Positions 33,624 to 43,123 of a DNA stretch of 50,726 bases are shown here, piece after piece. How positions within the stretch are numbered: the first letter of the stretch is position 1; each line of letters starts with the position of its first letter. The notes below the pieces were generated by a model that was not told the DNA's origin, did not search any database, and saw only the letters and a program-made list of their open reading frames with translations. A program made the position numbers and the translations under genes. Origin of the DNA: DATJCV01 sp963707665 (GTDB taxonomy: Bacteria > Pseudomonadota > Gammaproteobacteria > Burkholderiales > Burkholderiaceae_D); NCBI GenBank assembly GCA_963707665.1, contig CAVPQU010000012.1:1-50726 (forward strand). The letters run 5' to 3'.

Positions 33624-34649
33624 ATGTATTCGCTTTCCGACTTCGATTTCACGCTGCCGCCGCAACTGATCGCGCAAACGCCGCTGGCCGAGCGCAGCGC
33701 CTCGCGTTTGCTGCAGCTGGATGGCGAGGCGCTGATCGACCGCAGTTTTGTCGATATCGTCGACTTGATGCAAGCCGGCGACGTGCTGGTTTTTAATGAT
33801 ACGCGGGTGCTGAAGGCGCGCTTTTTCGGTATCAAGGAGACGGGTGGCAAGGTCGAGGTATTGGTCGAACGGCTGCTCGACGCGCGCACCGTGCACGCCC
33901 AGGTGCGCGCCTCGAAATCGCCGCCGCCGGGCAGCACGATGCGGCTGGCGGATGCCTTCGAGGTCAAGGTCGGCGCTCGCAGCGGCGAGTTTTACACGCT
34001 GATCTTTCCGGATGACGTGCTGGAGCTGATCGAGGCGCACGGCCGGCTGCCGCTGCCACCCTATATCGACCACGCCGCCACCGCTCTGGATGAAAGCCGC
34101 TACCAGACGGTGTATGCGCAGGCACCGGGCGCGGTGGCCGCGCCCACCGCCGGCCTGCATTTCGACCAGGCGCTGCTGGACCAGCTGCGCGCCAAGGGCG
34201 TGCAACTGGCATTCGTCACGCTGCACGTCGGCGCCGGCACCTTCCAGCCGGTGCGCACCGAAAATCTGGCCGAACACCAGATGCACAGCGAGTGGTACAC
34301 CATCAGCCAGGAGACGGTGGCGGCGGTGCGCGCGGCGCAGGCTGCCGGCCGCGACGTGATCGCGGTCGGTACCACCAGCCTGCGGGCGCTGGAGTCGGCG
34401 TCGCAATCCGGGACGCTTGCGGCCGGTAGCGCCGATACCGCCTTGTTCATCACACCCGGCTATCGGTTTCGCACGGTGACGCGCCTGATCACCAATTTCC
34501 ATTTGCCGAAATCGACCCTGCTGATGCTGGTCTCTGCCTTTGCCGGCTATGCGCAAATCAAGGCCGCCTACGCCCACGCGGTGGCGCAGCAATACCGTTT
34601 TTTCAGCTATGGCGACGCCATGCTTCTGACCCGGACCGACCATGCTTGA
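33624..34649 (+). CDS. queA: S-adenosylmethionine:tRNA ribosyltransferase-isomerase
   Basis: Transfers the ribosyl part of SAM to preQ1 in tRNA to make epoxyqueuosine. The 341 aa begin YSLSDFDFTLPPQLIAQTPL and contain DVLVFNDTRVLKARFFG, APTAGLHFD, VTLHVGAGTFQPVR and NFHLPKSTLLMLVSAFAG, all family signatures. Its stop overlaps the tgt start by 8 nt, so the two genes are translated together. Start ATG at 33624. Confidence 0.95.
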   Translation: MYSLSDFDFTLPPQLIAQTPLAERSASRLLQLDGEALIDRSFVDIVDLMQAGDVLVFNDTRVLKARFFGIKETGGKVEVLVERLLDARTVHAQVRASKSPPPGSTMRLADAFEVKVGARSGEFYTLIFPDDVLELIEAHGRLPLPPYIDHAATALDESRYQTVYAQAPGAVAAPTAGLHFDQALLDQLRAKGVQLAFVTLHVGAGTFQPVRTENLAEHQMHSEWYTISQETVAAVRAAQAAGRDVIAVGTTSLRALESASQSGTLAAGSADTALFITPGYRFRTVTRLITNFHLPKSTLLMLVSAFAGYAQIKAAYAHAVAQQYRFFSYGDAMLLTRTDHA

Positions 34650-35781
34650 ATTCCAGCTCCTGAAAACCGACGACAGCGGCCAGACCGCGGCCCGCCGCGG
34701 CCGCCTGCGCCTGAACCATGGCGTGGTGGAAACGCCGATCTTCATGCCGGTCGGCACCTACGGCTCGGTCAAGGCGATGTCGCCGCTGGAATTGAAGGAA
34801 ATCGGCGCCCAGATCATTCTCGGCAATACCTTTCACTTGTGGCTGCGCCCCGGCACCAAGGTGCTGGACAAGTTCGGCGGCCTGCACCGTTTCATGGGCT
34901 GGGACCAGCCGATCCTGACCGATTCCGGCGGTTTCCAGGTGTTTTCGCTGGGCGCGATGCGCAAGATCAGCGAGGAGGGCGTCAAGTTCGCCTCGCCGGT
35001 CAACGGCGACAAGCTGTTCCTGTCGCCCGAAGTGTCGATGCAGATCCAGCGCTCGCTGAATTCCGACATCGTGATGCAGTTCGACGAATGCACGCCGTAC
35101 CAGATCGGCGAGCGCCCGGCCACCGAAGCGGAAGCGGCGCAGTCGATGCGCATGTCGCTGCGCTGGGCCAAGCGCTCCACCGACGAATTTGCCAAACTGG
35201 AAAATCCGAACGCGCTGTTCGGCATCGTCCAGGGCGGCATGTTCGAGCATCTGCGCGACGAATCGCTGGCCGGTCTTGAAGAATTGCCATTTCATGGCAT
35301 CGCGGTCGGCGGCCTGTCGGTCGGCGAACCAAAGGAAGAAATGCTGCGCGTGCTCGAGCATATCGGCCCGCGCCTGCCGGCGGCCAAGCCGCATTACCTG
35401 ATGGGCGTCGGCACGCCGGAAGATCTGGTGGCCGGGGTGGCGGCCGGGATCGACATGTTCGATTGCGTGATGCCGACCCGCAACGCGCGCAACGGCTGGC
35501 TGTTTACCCGCTATGGCGACATCAAGATCAAGAATGCGCGGTATATTGAAGATGAAAAGCCGCTCGACGAAAGCTGCGAATGTTATGCATGCCGCAATTT
35601 TTCGCGCGCCTATCTGCATCATTTGCACCGTACCGGCGAAATCCTCGGCGCCCGGCTGAACACGATCCACAACCTGCATTACTACCTGCAGTTGATGAGC
35701 GACATCAGGCGCGCGCTGGATGACGGCCGCTTCCCTGCTTTCGTGCTGCAATTCAAGGCCGAGCGCGCACGCGGCATCTAG
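34642..35781 (+). CDS. tgt: tRNA-guanine transglycosylase
   Basis: Exchanges guanine-34 for preQ1 in tRNAs with GUN anticodons. The 379 aa contain GTYGSVKAMSP, ILGNTFHLWLRPG, the active-site loop LTDSGGFQVFSL, FGIVQGGMFEHLR and VGTPEDLV. The C-terminal zinc site is CECYACRNFSRAYLHH. Overlap with queA and the yajC-secDF genes behind it make the common queA-tgt-yajC-secD-secF unit. Confidence 0.96.
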   Translation: MLEFQLLKTDDSGQTAARRGRLRLNHGVVETPIFMPVGTYGSVKAMSPLELKEIGAQIILGNTFHLWLRPGTKVLDKFGGLHRFMGWDQPILTDSGGFQVFSLGAMRKISEEGVKFASPVNGDKLFLSPEVSMQIQRSLNSDIVMQFDECTPYQIGERPATEAEAAQSMRMSLRWAKRSTDEFAKLENPNALFGIVQGGMFEHLRDESLAGLEELPFHGIAVGGLSVGEPKEEMLRVLEHIGPRLPAAKPHYLMGVGTPEDLVAGVAAGIDMFDCVMPTRNARNGWLFTRYGDIKIKNARYIEDEKPLDESCECYACRNFSRAYLHHLHRTGEILGARLNTIHNLHYYLQLMSDIRRALDDGRFPAFVLQFKAERARGI

Positions 35782-35878
35782 CCGAACGGCAGTACCTGCC
35801 GGCCAGGAAGTTGGCAAGGGCGCGGGCACAGAATGCTAAAATGCGAAGCTGTTTTGAACCAACCAACTGGAGTCCTCC

Positions 35879-36211
35879 GTGTTTATTTCCAATGCTTATG
35901 CCCAGACTGCCAGTGATGCGGTGGGATTGAGTGGCAATCTGACCAGCTTCTTGCCGATCATCCTGATGTTCGTGGTGCTGTATTTCTTGATGATCCGGCC
36001 GCAGATGAAGCGCCAGAAAGAGCAGAAAACGATGATGGATGCGCTCGCCAAGGGCGATGAAGTGGCAACCGTCGGCGGCATGCTCGGCAAGATTACCAAG
36101 GTGGCTGACAATTTCGTAACGCTGGAAGTGGCGAACGGCACTGAAGTAGTGATTCAGAAAGCTGCCGTTACTACCTTGTTGCCGAAGGGTACGATCAAGG
36201 CTTCCTTGTAA
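35879..36211 (+). CDS. yajC: Preprotein translocase subunit YajC, GTG start
   Basis: Small accessory membrane protein of the SecDF-YajC complex, 110 aa. One membrane helix (LPIILMFVVLYFLMIRPQMK) is followed by a cytosolic domain with GDEVATVGGMLGKI. The start is GTG at 35879, with GGAG about 7 nt upstream. It lies 97 nt after tgt and 109 nt before secD. Confidence 0.93.
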   Translation: MFISNAYAQTASDAVGLSGNLTSFLPIILMFVVLYFLMIRPQMKRQKEQKTMMDALAKGDEVATVGGMLGKITKVADNFVTLEVANGTEVVIQKAAVTTLLPKGTIKASL

Positions 36212-36320
36212 TTGCCCTGGGCCGGCTGCCGGCGTTTGCCGGTGCTCCGGCATCTACCGTATCGGTTCGGCGCGCTACCGCAAGGCGCCGCTGCCGCGCA
36301 ACATTGAATGCTGAATTGCT

Positions 36321-37934
36321 ATGAATCGCTATCCCCTCTGGAAATACGCCGTGATCGTTGTCGCGCTCCTGTTCGGCGCGTTGTACACCTTGCCAAATTT
36401 TTTTGGCGAATCGCCGGCGGTACAGATTGCCAGTGCCAAGGTGACAGTCAAGGTGGAAGCCGACCTGATGCCGCGCGTCGAGCAGATTTTGCAGGAAGGC
36501 AATCTGACGCCGGATGGCGTGTTTTTCGAAGCGAACGGTACCCAGGGATCGGTGCGGGCGCGCTTTCTCGATACCGATACCCAGTTCAAGGCCAAGTCGC
36601 TGCTGGAAAGCAAGCTGAACCCGGACCAGACCGACCCGGCCTACAGCGTCGCCTTCAACCTGGTGCCGAATACGCCGCTCTGGCTACAAAGCCTGCATGC
36701 GTTTCCAATGTATCTTGGCCTTGATTTGCGCGGCGGCGTACATTTCCTGATGCAGGTCGATACCAAGGCCCTGTTGAACAAGCGCCTGCAGGGCCTGCTG
36801 AGCGGCGCTCGTGGCATCCTGCGCGACAAGAACATTCGCCATGCCGGCATCACGCGCGCCGGCGACCAGATCGAAATCAGCTTTCGCGACGCTGAAACCC
36901 GCAGCAAGGCAAGCGCGGTGCTGGCCAGCGACCTGCCGGATGTGTTGCTGGCTGAGACTGGCGACGCCAACGGCCTGAAGCTGATCGTCACGCTGAAGCC
37001 GGAAGCGCTGAAAACCGCGCAGCAGGATGGCGTGCAGCAAAACATCACGACCCTGTCCAAGCGGGTCAACGAACTCGGCGTGGCCGAGCCGGTGATCCAG
37101 CGCCAGGGAGCGGACCGCATCGTGGTGCAGTTGCCGGGCGTGCAGGACGTGTCGCGCGCCAAGGACATCATCGGCCGCACCGCGACCCTGGAAGTGCGCA
37201 TGGTGGATGAGTCGGTGGCGCGCGGCACCGAGGAAACCGCGGCGATTCCGTTCGGTTCGGAATTGTTCAAGGTCGGCAAGGGCGCACCCGTGGTGCTGTA
37301 CAAGGAGCCGATCATCACCGGCGACTACATTTCCAATGCCAGCGCCAGCTTCGACCAGAATAACCAGCCGTCGGTCAGCATCGACCTGAACGGCGACGGC
37401 GGGCGCCGATGCGCAGCGCCACGCGCGACAAGATCGGCAAGTCGATGGCGATCGTGCTGTTCGAAAAAGGCAAGGGCGAGGTGCTGACGGTCGCGACCAT
37501 CCGGACGAACTCGGCGCTCCGCTTCCAGATCATCGGCATGGGATCGGCCGAGGCGGCCACCGACCTGGCGCTGCTGCTGCGCGCCGGCTCGCTGGCGGCG
37601 CCGATGGAAATCATCGAGGAACGCACGATCGGACCGCAGCTCGGCGTCGAGCAACATGCAAAAGGGCTTCAACTCGACCCTGTACGGCTTCATCGCCATC
37701 GCGGTCTTCATGATCCTGTACTACCACTTGTTCGGTGTCTTCAGCGTGATCGCGCTGATCGGTCAATCTGCTGTTGCTGATTGGCCTGCTGTCGATCCTG
37801 CAGGCGACCCTGACCTTGCCCGGCATCACCGCAATTGCGCTGACCTGGGTATCGCGATCGACGCCAACGTGCTGATCAACGAGCGCATCCAGAAAAAGCT
37901 GTCCGTCGGCCAGGTCTGGAAACCGAATGCCTGA
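36321..37934 (+). CDS. secD: Protein translocase subunit SecD, frameshifted and with an internal gap
   Basis: Membrane motor subunit that uses proton motive force to complete secretion. The first frame (36321 to about 37400) is clear: RYPLWKYAVIVVALLFGALY helix, then FPMYLGLDLRGGVHFLMQV. Homology then moves between frames near 37400, 37650, 37759 and 37842, each explained by one base, through GKSMAIVLFEKG, QKGFNSTLYGF and IDANVLINERI. Directly after NERI comes QKKLSVGQVWKPNA and a stop, which resembles the usual C-terminus of SecD; the roughly 100 residues normally between (last two helices) are missing, in frame. Sequencing error explains the shifts; the gap could be an assembly collapse or real. 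Confidence 0.85.
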
Positions 37935-38068
37935 GTCTCGGCGCGGAGCGGCGACACTCCGCAGTCCGGCTCCCCGGAAACAGGAATTTGAATAAGGCGC
38001 TTTTGGCAGCGCGAGCAGGATTTTGCCCACAGGCCCTCGGCTGGAAACCAGCGAAAGAAAAGAAAGTC

Positions 38069-39017
38069 ATGGAGTTTCTCCGCATCAAGAAGGATATTCC
38101 CTTCATGCGCCATGCATTGATCTTCAACGTGATTTCGGCGCTAACGTTCGTCGCGGCGGTGTTTTTCCTGTTACAAGGGCTTGCACGTGTCGATCGAATT
38201 CACGGGCGGCACGCTGATCGAAGTCACGTATTCGAAGCCGGCGGATCTCGAACGCATCCGCAAGACGATCGAGGAGCTGGGCTATACCGAAAGCCAGGTG
38301 CAAAGCTTCGGCACCGCGCGGACGTCGTTGATTCGCCTGCCGACCCAGAAAGACGTGGATACCGCCGCAGCAAAGCGAGAACGTGCTCGGCCGCTCTGAA
38401 GCAAGCAGGATCAAGACGTGAAACTGCAGCGGGTCGAATTCGACGGGACCCCAGGTCGGCGACGAGCTCGCGCATGACGGCTTGATGGCGCTGGCCGCGG
38501 TGGTGATCGGCATCATGATCTACCTGGCGTTCCGCTTCGAATGGAAGTACGCGGTCGCAGCGATCATCGCCAACCTGCATGACGTGATCATCATCATGGG
38601 CTTCTTCGCCTTCTTCCAGCGGGAATTTTCGCTGACGGTGCTGGCGGCGGTGCTGGCCGTGCTCGGCTATTCGTGAGCGAGATCGTGGTGGTGTTCGACC
38701 GCGTGTGCGAGACCTTCCGCGACCGCCGCTTCAACAAGCTCTCCACTCGCCGAGGTCATGAACCATGGCATTACCAGGACCATTTCGCGCACCATCATCA
38801 TCCACGGTTCGTCGCAGATGATGGTGTTGTCGATGATGTTCTTCGGCGGCGCGACGCTGTACTACTTCTGCGGTGGCGCTCGACCATCGGCATCCTGTTC
38901 GGCGTCTATTCCTCGGTCTTCGTGGCCGCCGCCGTGGCGATGTGGCTGGGCGTCAAGCGCGAGGATCTGCTCAAGCCGATCAAGGAAAAGGACGAGACCG
39001 GCAGCGCGGTGGTGTGA
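38069..39017 (+). CDS. secF: Protein translocase subunit SecF, many frameshifts
   Basis: Partner of SecD. Starts MEFLRIKKDIPFMRHALIFN with a membrane helix; later segments IEFTGGTLIEVTYSKPADLE, IGIMIYLAFRFEWKYAVAAI, TISRTII and SVFVAAAVAMWLGVKRED are clear but in different frames. About nine single-base changes (near 38172, 38373, 38388, 38404, 38447, 38672, 38747, 38871, 38883) would restore one protein of about 310 aa, and most look like extra bases. It ends with the usual tail KPIKEKDE. As read, no full-length SecF can be made. Confidence 0.85.
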
Positions 39018-39036
39018 TACAAAGGTCGAACGCAAT

Positions 39037-39069
39037 GAAAAAAAGCCAGCTTGCATGCTGGCTTTTTTC
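39037..39069. terminator. Bidirectional terminator between secF and marR
   Basis: AAAAAAGCCAGC, loop TTGCAT, GCTGGCTTTTTT. The A- and T-runs serve both convergent genes. Confidence 0.9.
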
Positions 39070-39088
39070 ATGGAGTGGCGACTGCGGG

Positions 39089-39532
39089 CTATGTTGCGCC
39101 AGCGGCGCCCTTTTCCAGGCAAGCCCTGAGCTTGCCCAGCTCCTTTTCCAAAGCGGAAAAGTCGTCGTCGCTGTAGTCGAGGAAGGGTGTCTTGCAGTAC
39201 TGCAGGTGCTGCGCAAAGATGCGCTTGAACTCGTTTTCGCCCGCTACGGTGAGCATGACGATGGTGCTGCGCCGGTCTTCCTGACAGAGCGTCCGTTTGA
39301 CCAAGCCCCTGGCCTCCAGCCGGTCGATCACGCCGGTCAGCGTACCCTTGGTGATGAGCGTCTTTTCGCCCAGTTCCTTGAACGACATGCCCGGCGTGTT
39401 GCCGAGCGTGGCGATGATGTCGAACTGCGGCGGCGTCAGCTTGAGCGTGCGAATGTGCGCACCCGACATGCGTTCGAACGCGTGGTAACACTCTGCCACC
39501 AGGCGGATGCTGCGCATGTATCGTTCTCTCAT
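39089..39532 (-). CDS. MarR family transcriptional regulator
   Basis: A 147-aa winged-helix regulator. The helix-turn-helix region is LKLTPPQFDIIATLGNTPGMSFKELGEKTLITKGTLTGVIDRLE, followed by the wing GLVKRTLCQEDRRSTIVMLT, both typical of MarR. GGAG precedes the ATG at 39532. It closes a minus-strand group with two yceI genes and cytochrome b561, and a MarR-like palindrome lies in front of that group (41398-41419), so control of the group by this protein is likely. One Cys in the wing could sense oxidants. Confidence 0.87.
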   Translation of the reverse strand: MRERYMRSIRLVAECYHAFERMSGAHIRTLKLTPPQFDIIATLGNTPGMSFKELGEKTLITKGTLTGVIDRLEARGLVKRTLCQEDRRSTIVMLTVAGENEFKRIFAQHLQYCKTPFLDYSDDDFSALEKELGKLRACLEKGAAGAT

Positions 39533-39556
39533 GGCTCCTACTCCGTTCCGGTGCAA

Positions 39557-39586
39557 AGAAAAAGCCGGTGCCTCGGGCACCGGCTC
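39557..39586 (-). terminator. Intrinsic terminator after the first yceI gene
   Basis: On the minus strand AGCCGGTGCC-CGA-GGCACCGGCT is followed by TTTTTC. It separates yceI from marR. Confidence 0.85.
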
Positions 39587-39627
39587 GGCGTGGATGGCGC
39601 GTCCGCGGACCAGTCCGCGCGCGCGCA

Positions 39628-40198
39628 TCAATCCGCCTTGATCGCTTCGACCTGGATCGCCAGCTTGACGTCCGGCGAGAAGCCCATCGGCACGCCGTAG
39701 TTTAGGCCGAAGTCGGTGCGCTTGAACTCGGCGCGTGGCATCGGCGCCGCAGACTTCGCGCTTCAACATCGGATGCTGGATGCACTTGAACTTGTTGATC
39801 ACCAGCGTCACCGGCTTGGTCACGCCGAGCAGGGTGAGGTCGCCTTCGACGGCGACCGGCTTGTCGCCGTCGAACTTGATGGCCTTGCCCTTGTAGGTGA
39901 TGGTCGGGAATTTCTCGACATGGAACATATCCTTGCTCTTGGCATGCTCGTTCATCTTGGCATGGCCGAAGTCCAGCGAGTTGGCGTCGATGGTGATGTC
40001 CAGCGCGCCGGTCTTGGCGGCGCGGTCGAGCGTGACGGTGCCGCTGGTCTTGGTGAACTTGCCGCGCCAGAGCGAGATGCCCATGTGGTCGGCTTCGAAG
40101 CTCGGGTAGGTGTGGCTGGGGTCGATGTTGTAGGTGTTGGCGAAGGCCGAAGCCGAGGCGACCGCGAGCACGGCGGCGACGAGATGTTTGACTTGCAT
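39628..40198 (-). CDS. yceI: YceI family periplasmic protein, one apparent frameshift
   Basis: Secreted lipocalin-like protein of about 190 aa that binds polyprenyl-type lipids. Signal peptide residues 1-20 (HLVAAVLAVASASAFA), then NTYNIDPSHTYPSFEADHMG and WRGKFTKTSGTVTLDRAAKTG, the YceI opening. The frame breaks near 39742 after EVCGADA; the other frame continues FKRTDFGLNYGVPMGFSPDV and ends EAIKAD. AAGGAA precedes the ATG at 40198. The probable operon contains a second YceI and a cytochrome b561, comparable to yceI-yceJ of E. coli. Confidence 0.85.
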
Positions 40199-40247
40199 GT
40201 GCAATTCCTTGTTGAGAGAGTGGGTGAGTGGATAAAAAAACTGCCTG

Positions 40248-40820
40248 CTACTGCGCCGCGACGACGCGGAACTTGATCAGGACTTCATCGGCGACCATGC
40301 TGGTGTCCTTCCATTCGCCTTCGCCGATGTTGAAGGCGAGCCGCTTGATCGGCAGCGCGCCTTCGAAAATCTGGTTTGCGCCTTCCTTTTTCACCGTCAG
40401 CGGAAAGCTGACATCGGTGGTCTTGCCCTTGATGGTGAGCTTGCCGGCAACGTCGAGCTTGCCGGGCCGGCCGGCTTGATCGCGCTCGACACGAAGCTGG
40501 CCTTCGGGAATTGGGCGGCGTTGAACCATTCCTTCTTCAGCACTTCCTTGTTGTATTCCGGGTCGCCGAGATCGAAGCTGGGGATGTCGATTTCGACGCT
40601 GGCCTTCGCGGCTTCCGGCTTGGCGCTGTCGTAGCTGATCTGGGCATTGAAGCTCTTGAACTTCGCTTCGACCGGTACGCTCAATCTGCTTGAAGACCGC
40701 GCTCACGCTGCTCTTCGCCGGGTCGGTCTTGAGCGCGGAGGCGAGCGCGGGCAGGGCGAGCAACAGCGCCAGCACGGCGGCGCCGGCAGCGGCCCGGCGC
40801 ATCAGTGAGGTTCTGGGCAT
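40248..40820 (-). CDS. Second YceI family protein, two apparent frameshifts
   Basis: Exported YceI-like protein, about 190 aa when restored. Signal peptide residues 8-27 (AAAGAAVLALLLALPALASA), then LKTDPAKSSVSAVFKQ. The middle (SVPVEAKFKSFNAQISYDS, FDLGDPEYNKEVLKKEWFNA) is in a second frame, and the end (LDVAGKLTIKGKTTDVSFPL ... FRVVAAQ) returns to the first; shifts near 40683 and 40467. It differs enough from the neighbouring YceI to be an old duplicate. AAAGGA precedes the ATG at 40820. Confidence 0.82.
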   Translation of the reverse strand: MPRTSLMRRAAAGAAVLALLLALPALASALKTDPAKSSVSAVFKQIERTGRSEVQELQCPDQLRQRQAGSREGQRRNRHPQLRSRRPGIQQGSAEEGMVQRRPIPEGQLRVERDQAGRPGKLDVAGKLTIKGKTTDVSFPLTVKKEGANQIFEGALPIKRLAFNIGEGEWKDTSMVADEVLIKFRVVAAQ

Positions 40821-40854
40821 GGATGAAAATCCTTTCATGTGAAAACGAGCGGAA

Positions 40855-41380
40855 TCAGGGCAGCATGCGCTTGAGCACGCCGTCCTTGTCGATGAATTGG
40901 TGCTTGAGCGCCGCCGCCACATGCAGCGACGAACGCGGCAAGCAAGGTCATGTTCAGCGCGTAATGGACCTGCTTCAGGACGGCCTTCCATTCCGGGTCG
41001 GGAGCGATCAGCACCGGCAGGGCAGCACGCCGAGATAGACGACCGGCACGCCGGCCGCCAGGCTGTAGCAATAGCCGGAGACCGGGATCGCGAACATCAG
41101 CAGCATAGAGCAGGCCGTGCAAGGCATGGGCGGCGCCCTTTTGCCAGGCCGGCATCGTGGCCGGATAGGCTGGCGCCGCATGCGTCAAGCGCCACAGCAG
41201 GCGCAGGGCGACCAGGGCCAGCACCGTGACGCCGATCCATTTGTGCCAGGAAAAATATTTCAGCTTGGTCGGCGTCAGGCCCGGGATGTCGACCATGATC
41301 GTGCCGAGCGCGAAGGCCGAGACGATCAATGCCGCGACCAGCCAGTGCAGCAGGATCGCGGTTTTCGTGAAGCGGGGCAT
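40855..41380 (-). CDS. Cytochrome b561 (YceJ-like), three apparent frameshifts
   Basis: Diheme membrane cytochrome, about 175 aa when restored. The first frame gives FTKTAILLHWLVAALIVSAF with the first heme His, then YFSWHKWIGVTVLALVALRLLWRL with the second; GAAHALHGLLYA follows. Frames shift near 41103, 41030 and 40927; the later section EWKAVLKQVHYALNMTLLAAFVA carries another His. The end read in the restored frame is IDKDGVLKRMLP. It is the first gene of the cytochrome b561-yceI-yceI-marR group and probably transfers electrons near the periplasmic YceI proteins. Confidence 0.82.
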
Positions 41381-41397
41381 TAAATTCACTTTTGGAA

Positions 41398-41419
41398 ATT
41401 AGTCTTAATTAGGACTAAT
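41398..41419. promoter_or_regulatory. MarR-type palindromic operator before cytochrome b561
   Basis: A 22-bp inverted repeat with half-sites ATTAGTCTTAA and TTAGGACTAAT differs at a single position from perfect symmetry. It lies 17 nt before the cytochrome b561 start and is AT-rich against a GC-rich background, as expected for a promoter-overlapping MarR site. The marR gene at the end of the same group is the obvious candidate regulator. Confidence 0.65.
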
Positions 41420-41540
41420 ATGATAGCAGCCTTTTGTTTCTGCTGGTGCAAGCGGATTCTTGCCGGGAAAGAGAAAGCGGCATTCCGGCGGCGCGGGCCG
41501 TGGAATGCCGGGCGCGGCGGCAGGGCGGCGCGGAACGGGG

Positions 41541-42911
41541 CTAGATGCGCGGGCGAGCCGGGCGGCGTCGCCGGTGTAGCTGGCCGGCGTCAGCGCCAGC
41601 AAGCGCTGCTTGGCGTCGTCGGGGATCGCCAGCGTCTGGATGAATTCCTGCAGCGCCTGCTGCGAAATGCCTTTGCCGCGCGTCAGTTCCTTCAACTGTT
41701 CGTACGGATTTTCGATGCCGTAGCGGCGCATCACGGTCTGCACCGGCTCGGCCAGCACTTCCCAGTTGGCGTCGAGGTCGGCCGCCAGCCGTTCCGGGTT
41801 GAGCTTCCAGCTTGTTCAGGCCGCGCAGGCAGCTGTCGTAGGCCAGCAAAGCGTAGCCGAAGCCGACGCCGATATTGCGCAGCACGGTGGAGTCGGTCAG
41901 GTCGCGCTGCCAGCGCGAGATCGGCAGCTTTTCCGCCATGTGTTTCAGGATCGCATTGGCCAGGCCGAGGTTGCCTTCGGAATTCTCGAAGTCGATCGGG
42001 TTGACCTTGTGCGGCATGGTCGACGAACCGATTTCGCCGGCTTTCGTGCGCTGCTTGAAATAGCCGACCGAGATGTAGCCCCAGATGTCGCGGTTCAGGT
42101 CGAGCAGGATGGTGTTGGCGCCGGCGACGGCGTCGAACAGTTCCGCCATGTAGTCGTGCGGCTCGATCTGGATCGTGTACGGATTGAAAGTCAGCCCCAG
42201 GCGCTGCTCGACCACGTTCTTGGAAAACGCCTGCCAGTCGAAATCCGGGTAGGCCGACAGGTGGGCGTTGTAGTTGCCGACCGCGCCATTCATCTTGGCC
42301 AGGATTTCGACCGCCTCGATGCGGCGCACGGCGCGCTGCAGGCGCGCCACGACGTTGGCGAGTTCCTTGCCCAGCGTGGTCGGGCTGGCCGGCTGGCCAT
42401 GCGTGCGCGCCAGCATCGGTACCGCCGCGTGTTCATGCGCCAAGCCGGTCAGCATGTCCACCACGCGCCGCAGCGCCGGCAGCAGCACGTCGTCGCGCGC
42501 GGCCTTCAGCATCATGCCGTGCGAAGTATTGTTGATGTCTTCCGAGGTGCAGGCGAAATGGATGAATTCGGAGGCGCGCAGCAGCTCGGGCGTGTCCTTG
42601 AACTGTTCCTTCAGCCAGTACTCGACCGCCTTGACGTCATGGTTGGTGATGGCTTCGATTTGTTTGATCTGGCTCGCATCGGTTTCGGTAAAACCGGTTG
42701 ACAATTGCTGCAGCCGGGCTTGGGCGGCGCTGGAAAATGGCTGGATTTCAGCCAGGCCGGCTTCCGACAGCGCCTGTAGCCAGGCGATCTCAACCTTGAC
42801 CCGGTGGTGCATGAAGCCGGCTTCGGACAACAGCGGGCGCAGCAAATCGGTCTTGCCGGCATAGCGGCCATCGAGCGGGGACAGGGCGGACAGCGGTGTA
42901 AGAGACGTCAT
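41541..42911 (-). CDS. purB: Adenylosuccinate lyase, apparent frameshifts near the 3' end
   Basis: Cleaves SAICAR and adenylosuccinate in purine synthesis. Begins LTPLSALSPLDGRYAGKT; the catalytic signature GSSTMPHKVNPIDFENSEGN and the His region RTHGQPASPTTLGKE are intact. After LRGLNKLE (near 41804) homology shifts frame to AEPVQTVMRRYGIENPYEQL and LLALTPASY; a second shift near 41552 is needed to reach the expected terminal LARRI stop. Restored length is about 456 aa, normal for E. coli-type PurB. Since the gene is nearly essential, base errors are likely. ATG 42911. Confidence 0.9.
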   Translation of the reverse strand: MTSLTPLSALSPLDGRYAGKTDLLRPLLSEAGFMHHRVKVEIAWLQALSEAGLAEIQPFSSAAQARLQQLSTGFTETDASQIKQIEAITNHDVKAVEYWLKEQFKDTPELLRASEFIHFACTSEDINNTSHGMMLKAARDDVLLPALRRVVDMLTGLAHEHAAVPMLARTHGQPASPTTLGKELANVVARLQRAVRRIEAVEILAKMNGAVGNYNAHLSAYPDFDWQAFSKNVVEQRLGLTFNPYTIQIEPHDYMAELFDAVAGANTILLDLNRDIWGYISVGYFKQRTKAGEIGSSTMPHKVNPIDFENSEGNLGLANAILKHMAEKLPISRWQRDLTDSTVLRNIGVGFGYALLAYDSCLRGLNKLEAQPGTAGGRPRRQLGSAGRAGADRDAPLRHRKSVRTVEGTDARQRHFAAGAAGIHPDAGDPRRRQAALAGADAGQLHRRRRPARPRI

Positions 42912-43123
42912 GGAGCAGTAGCGGAGAGGTAAGTGGAGGGGCTGCGGCAGTATCCGGCGCCGGCGCATCGCAGGGCGCGCTACCGGTGGCAGCGAGCGGC
43001 AATTTTACCATCGGATGCAGCGTTCAGCGGCCGCCCACGGGCCGCCGCTGGCGCCGCGCCACGGCACAAATCCGGCAGGGGCCGATGCTATAATCGGCTC
43101 CGCCTTTTTTACCATGAGCGTCT

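Noticed and set aside
39089..40204. A 371-codon frame that would fuse a YceI protein to MarR
   Set aside because: It results from the frameshift in yceI near 39742 running on into the marR frame. marR has its own ribosome site and ATG at 39532, and a terminator lies between the genes.
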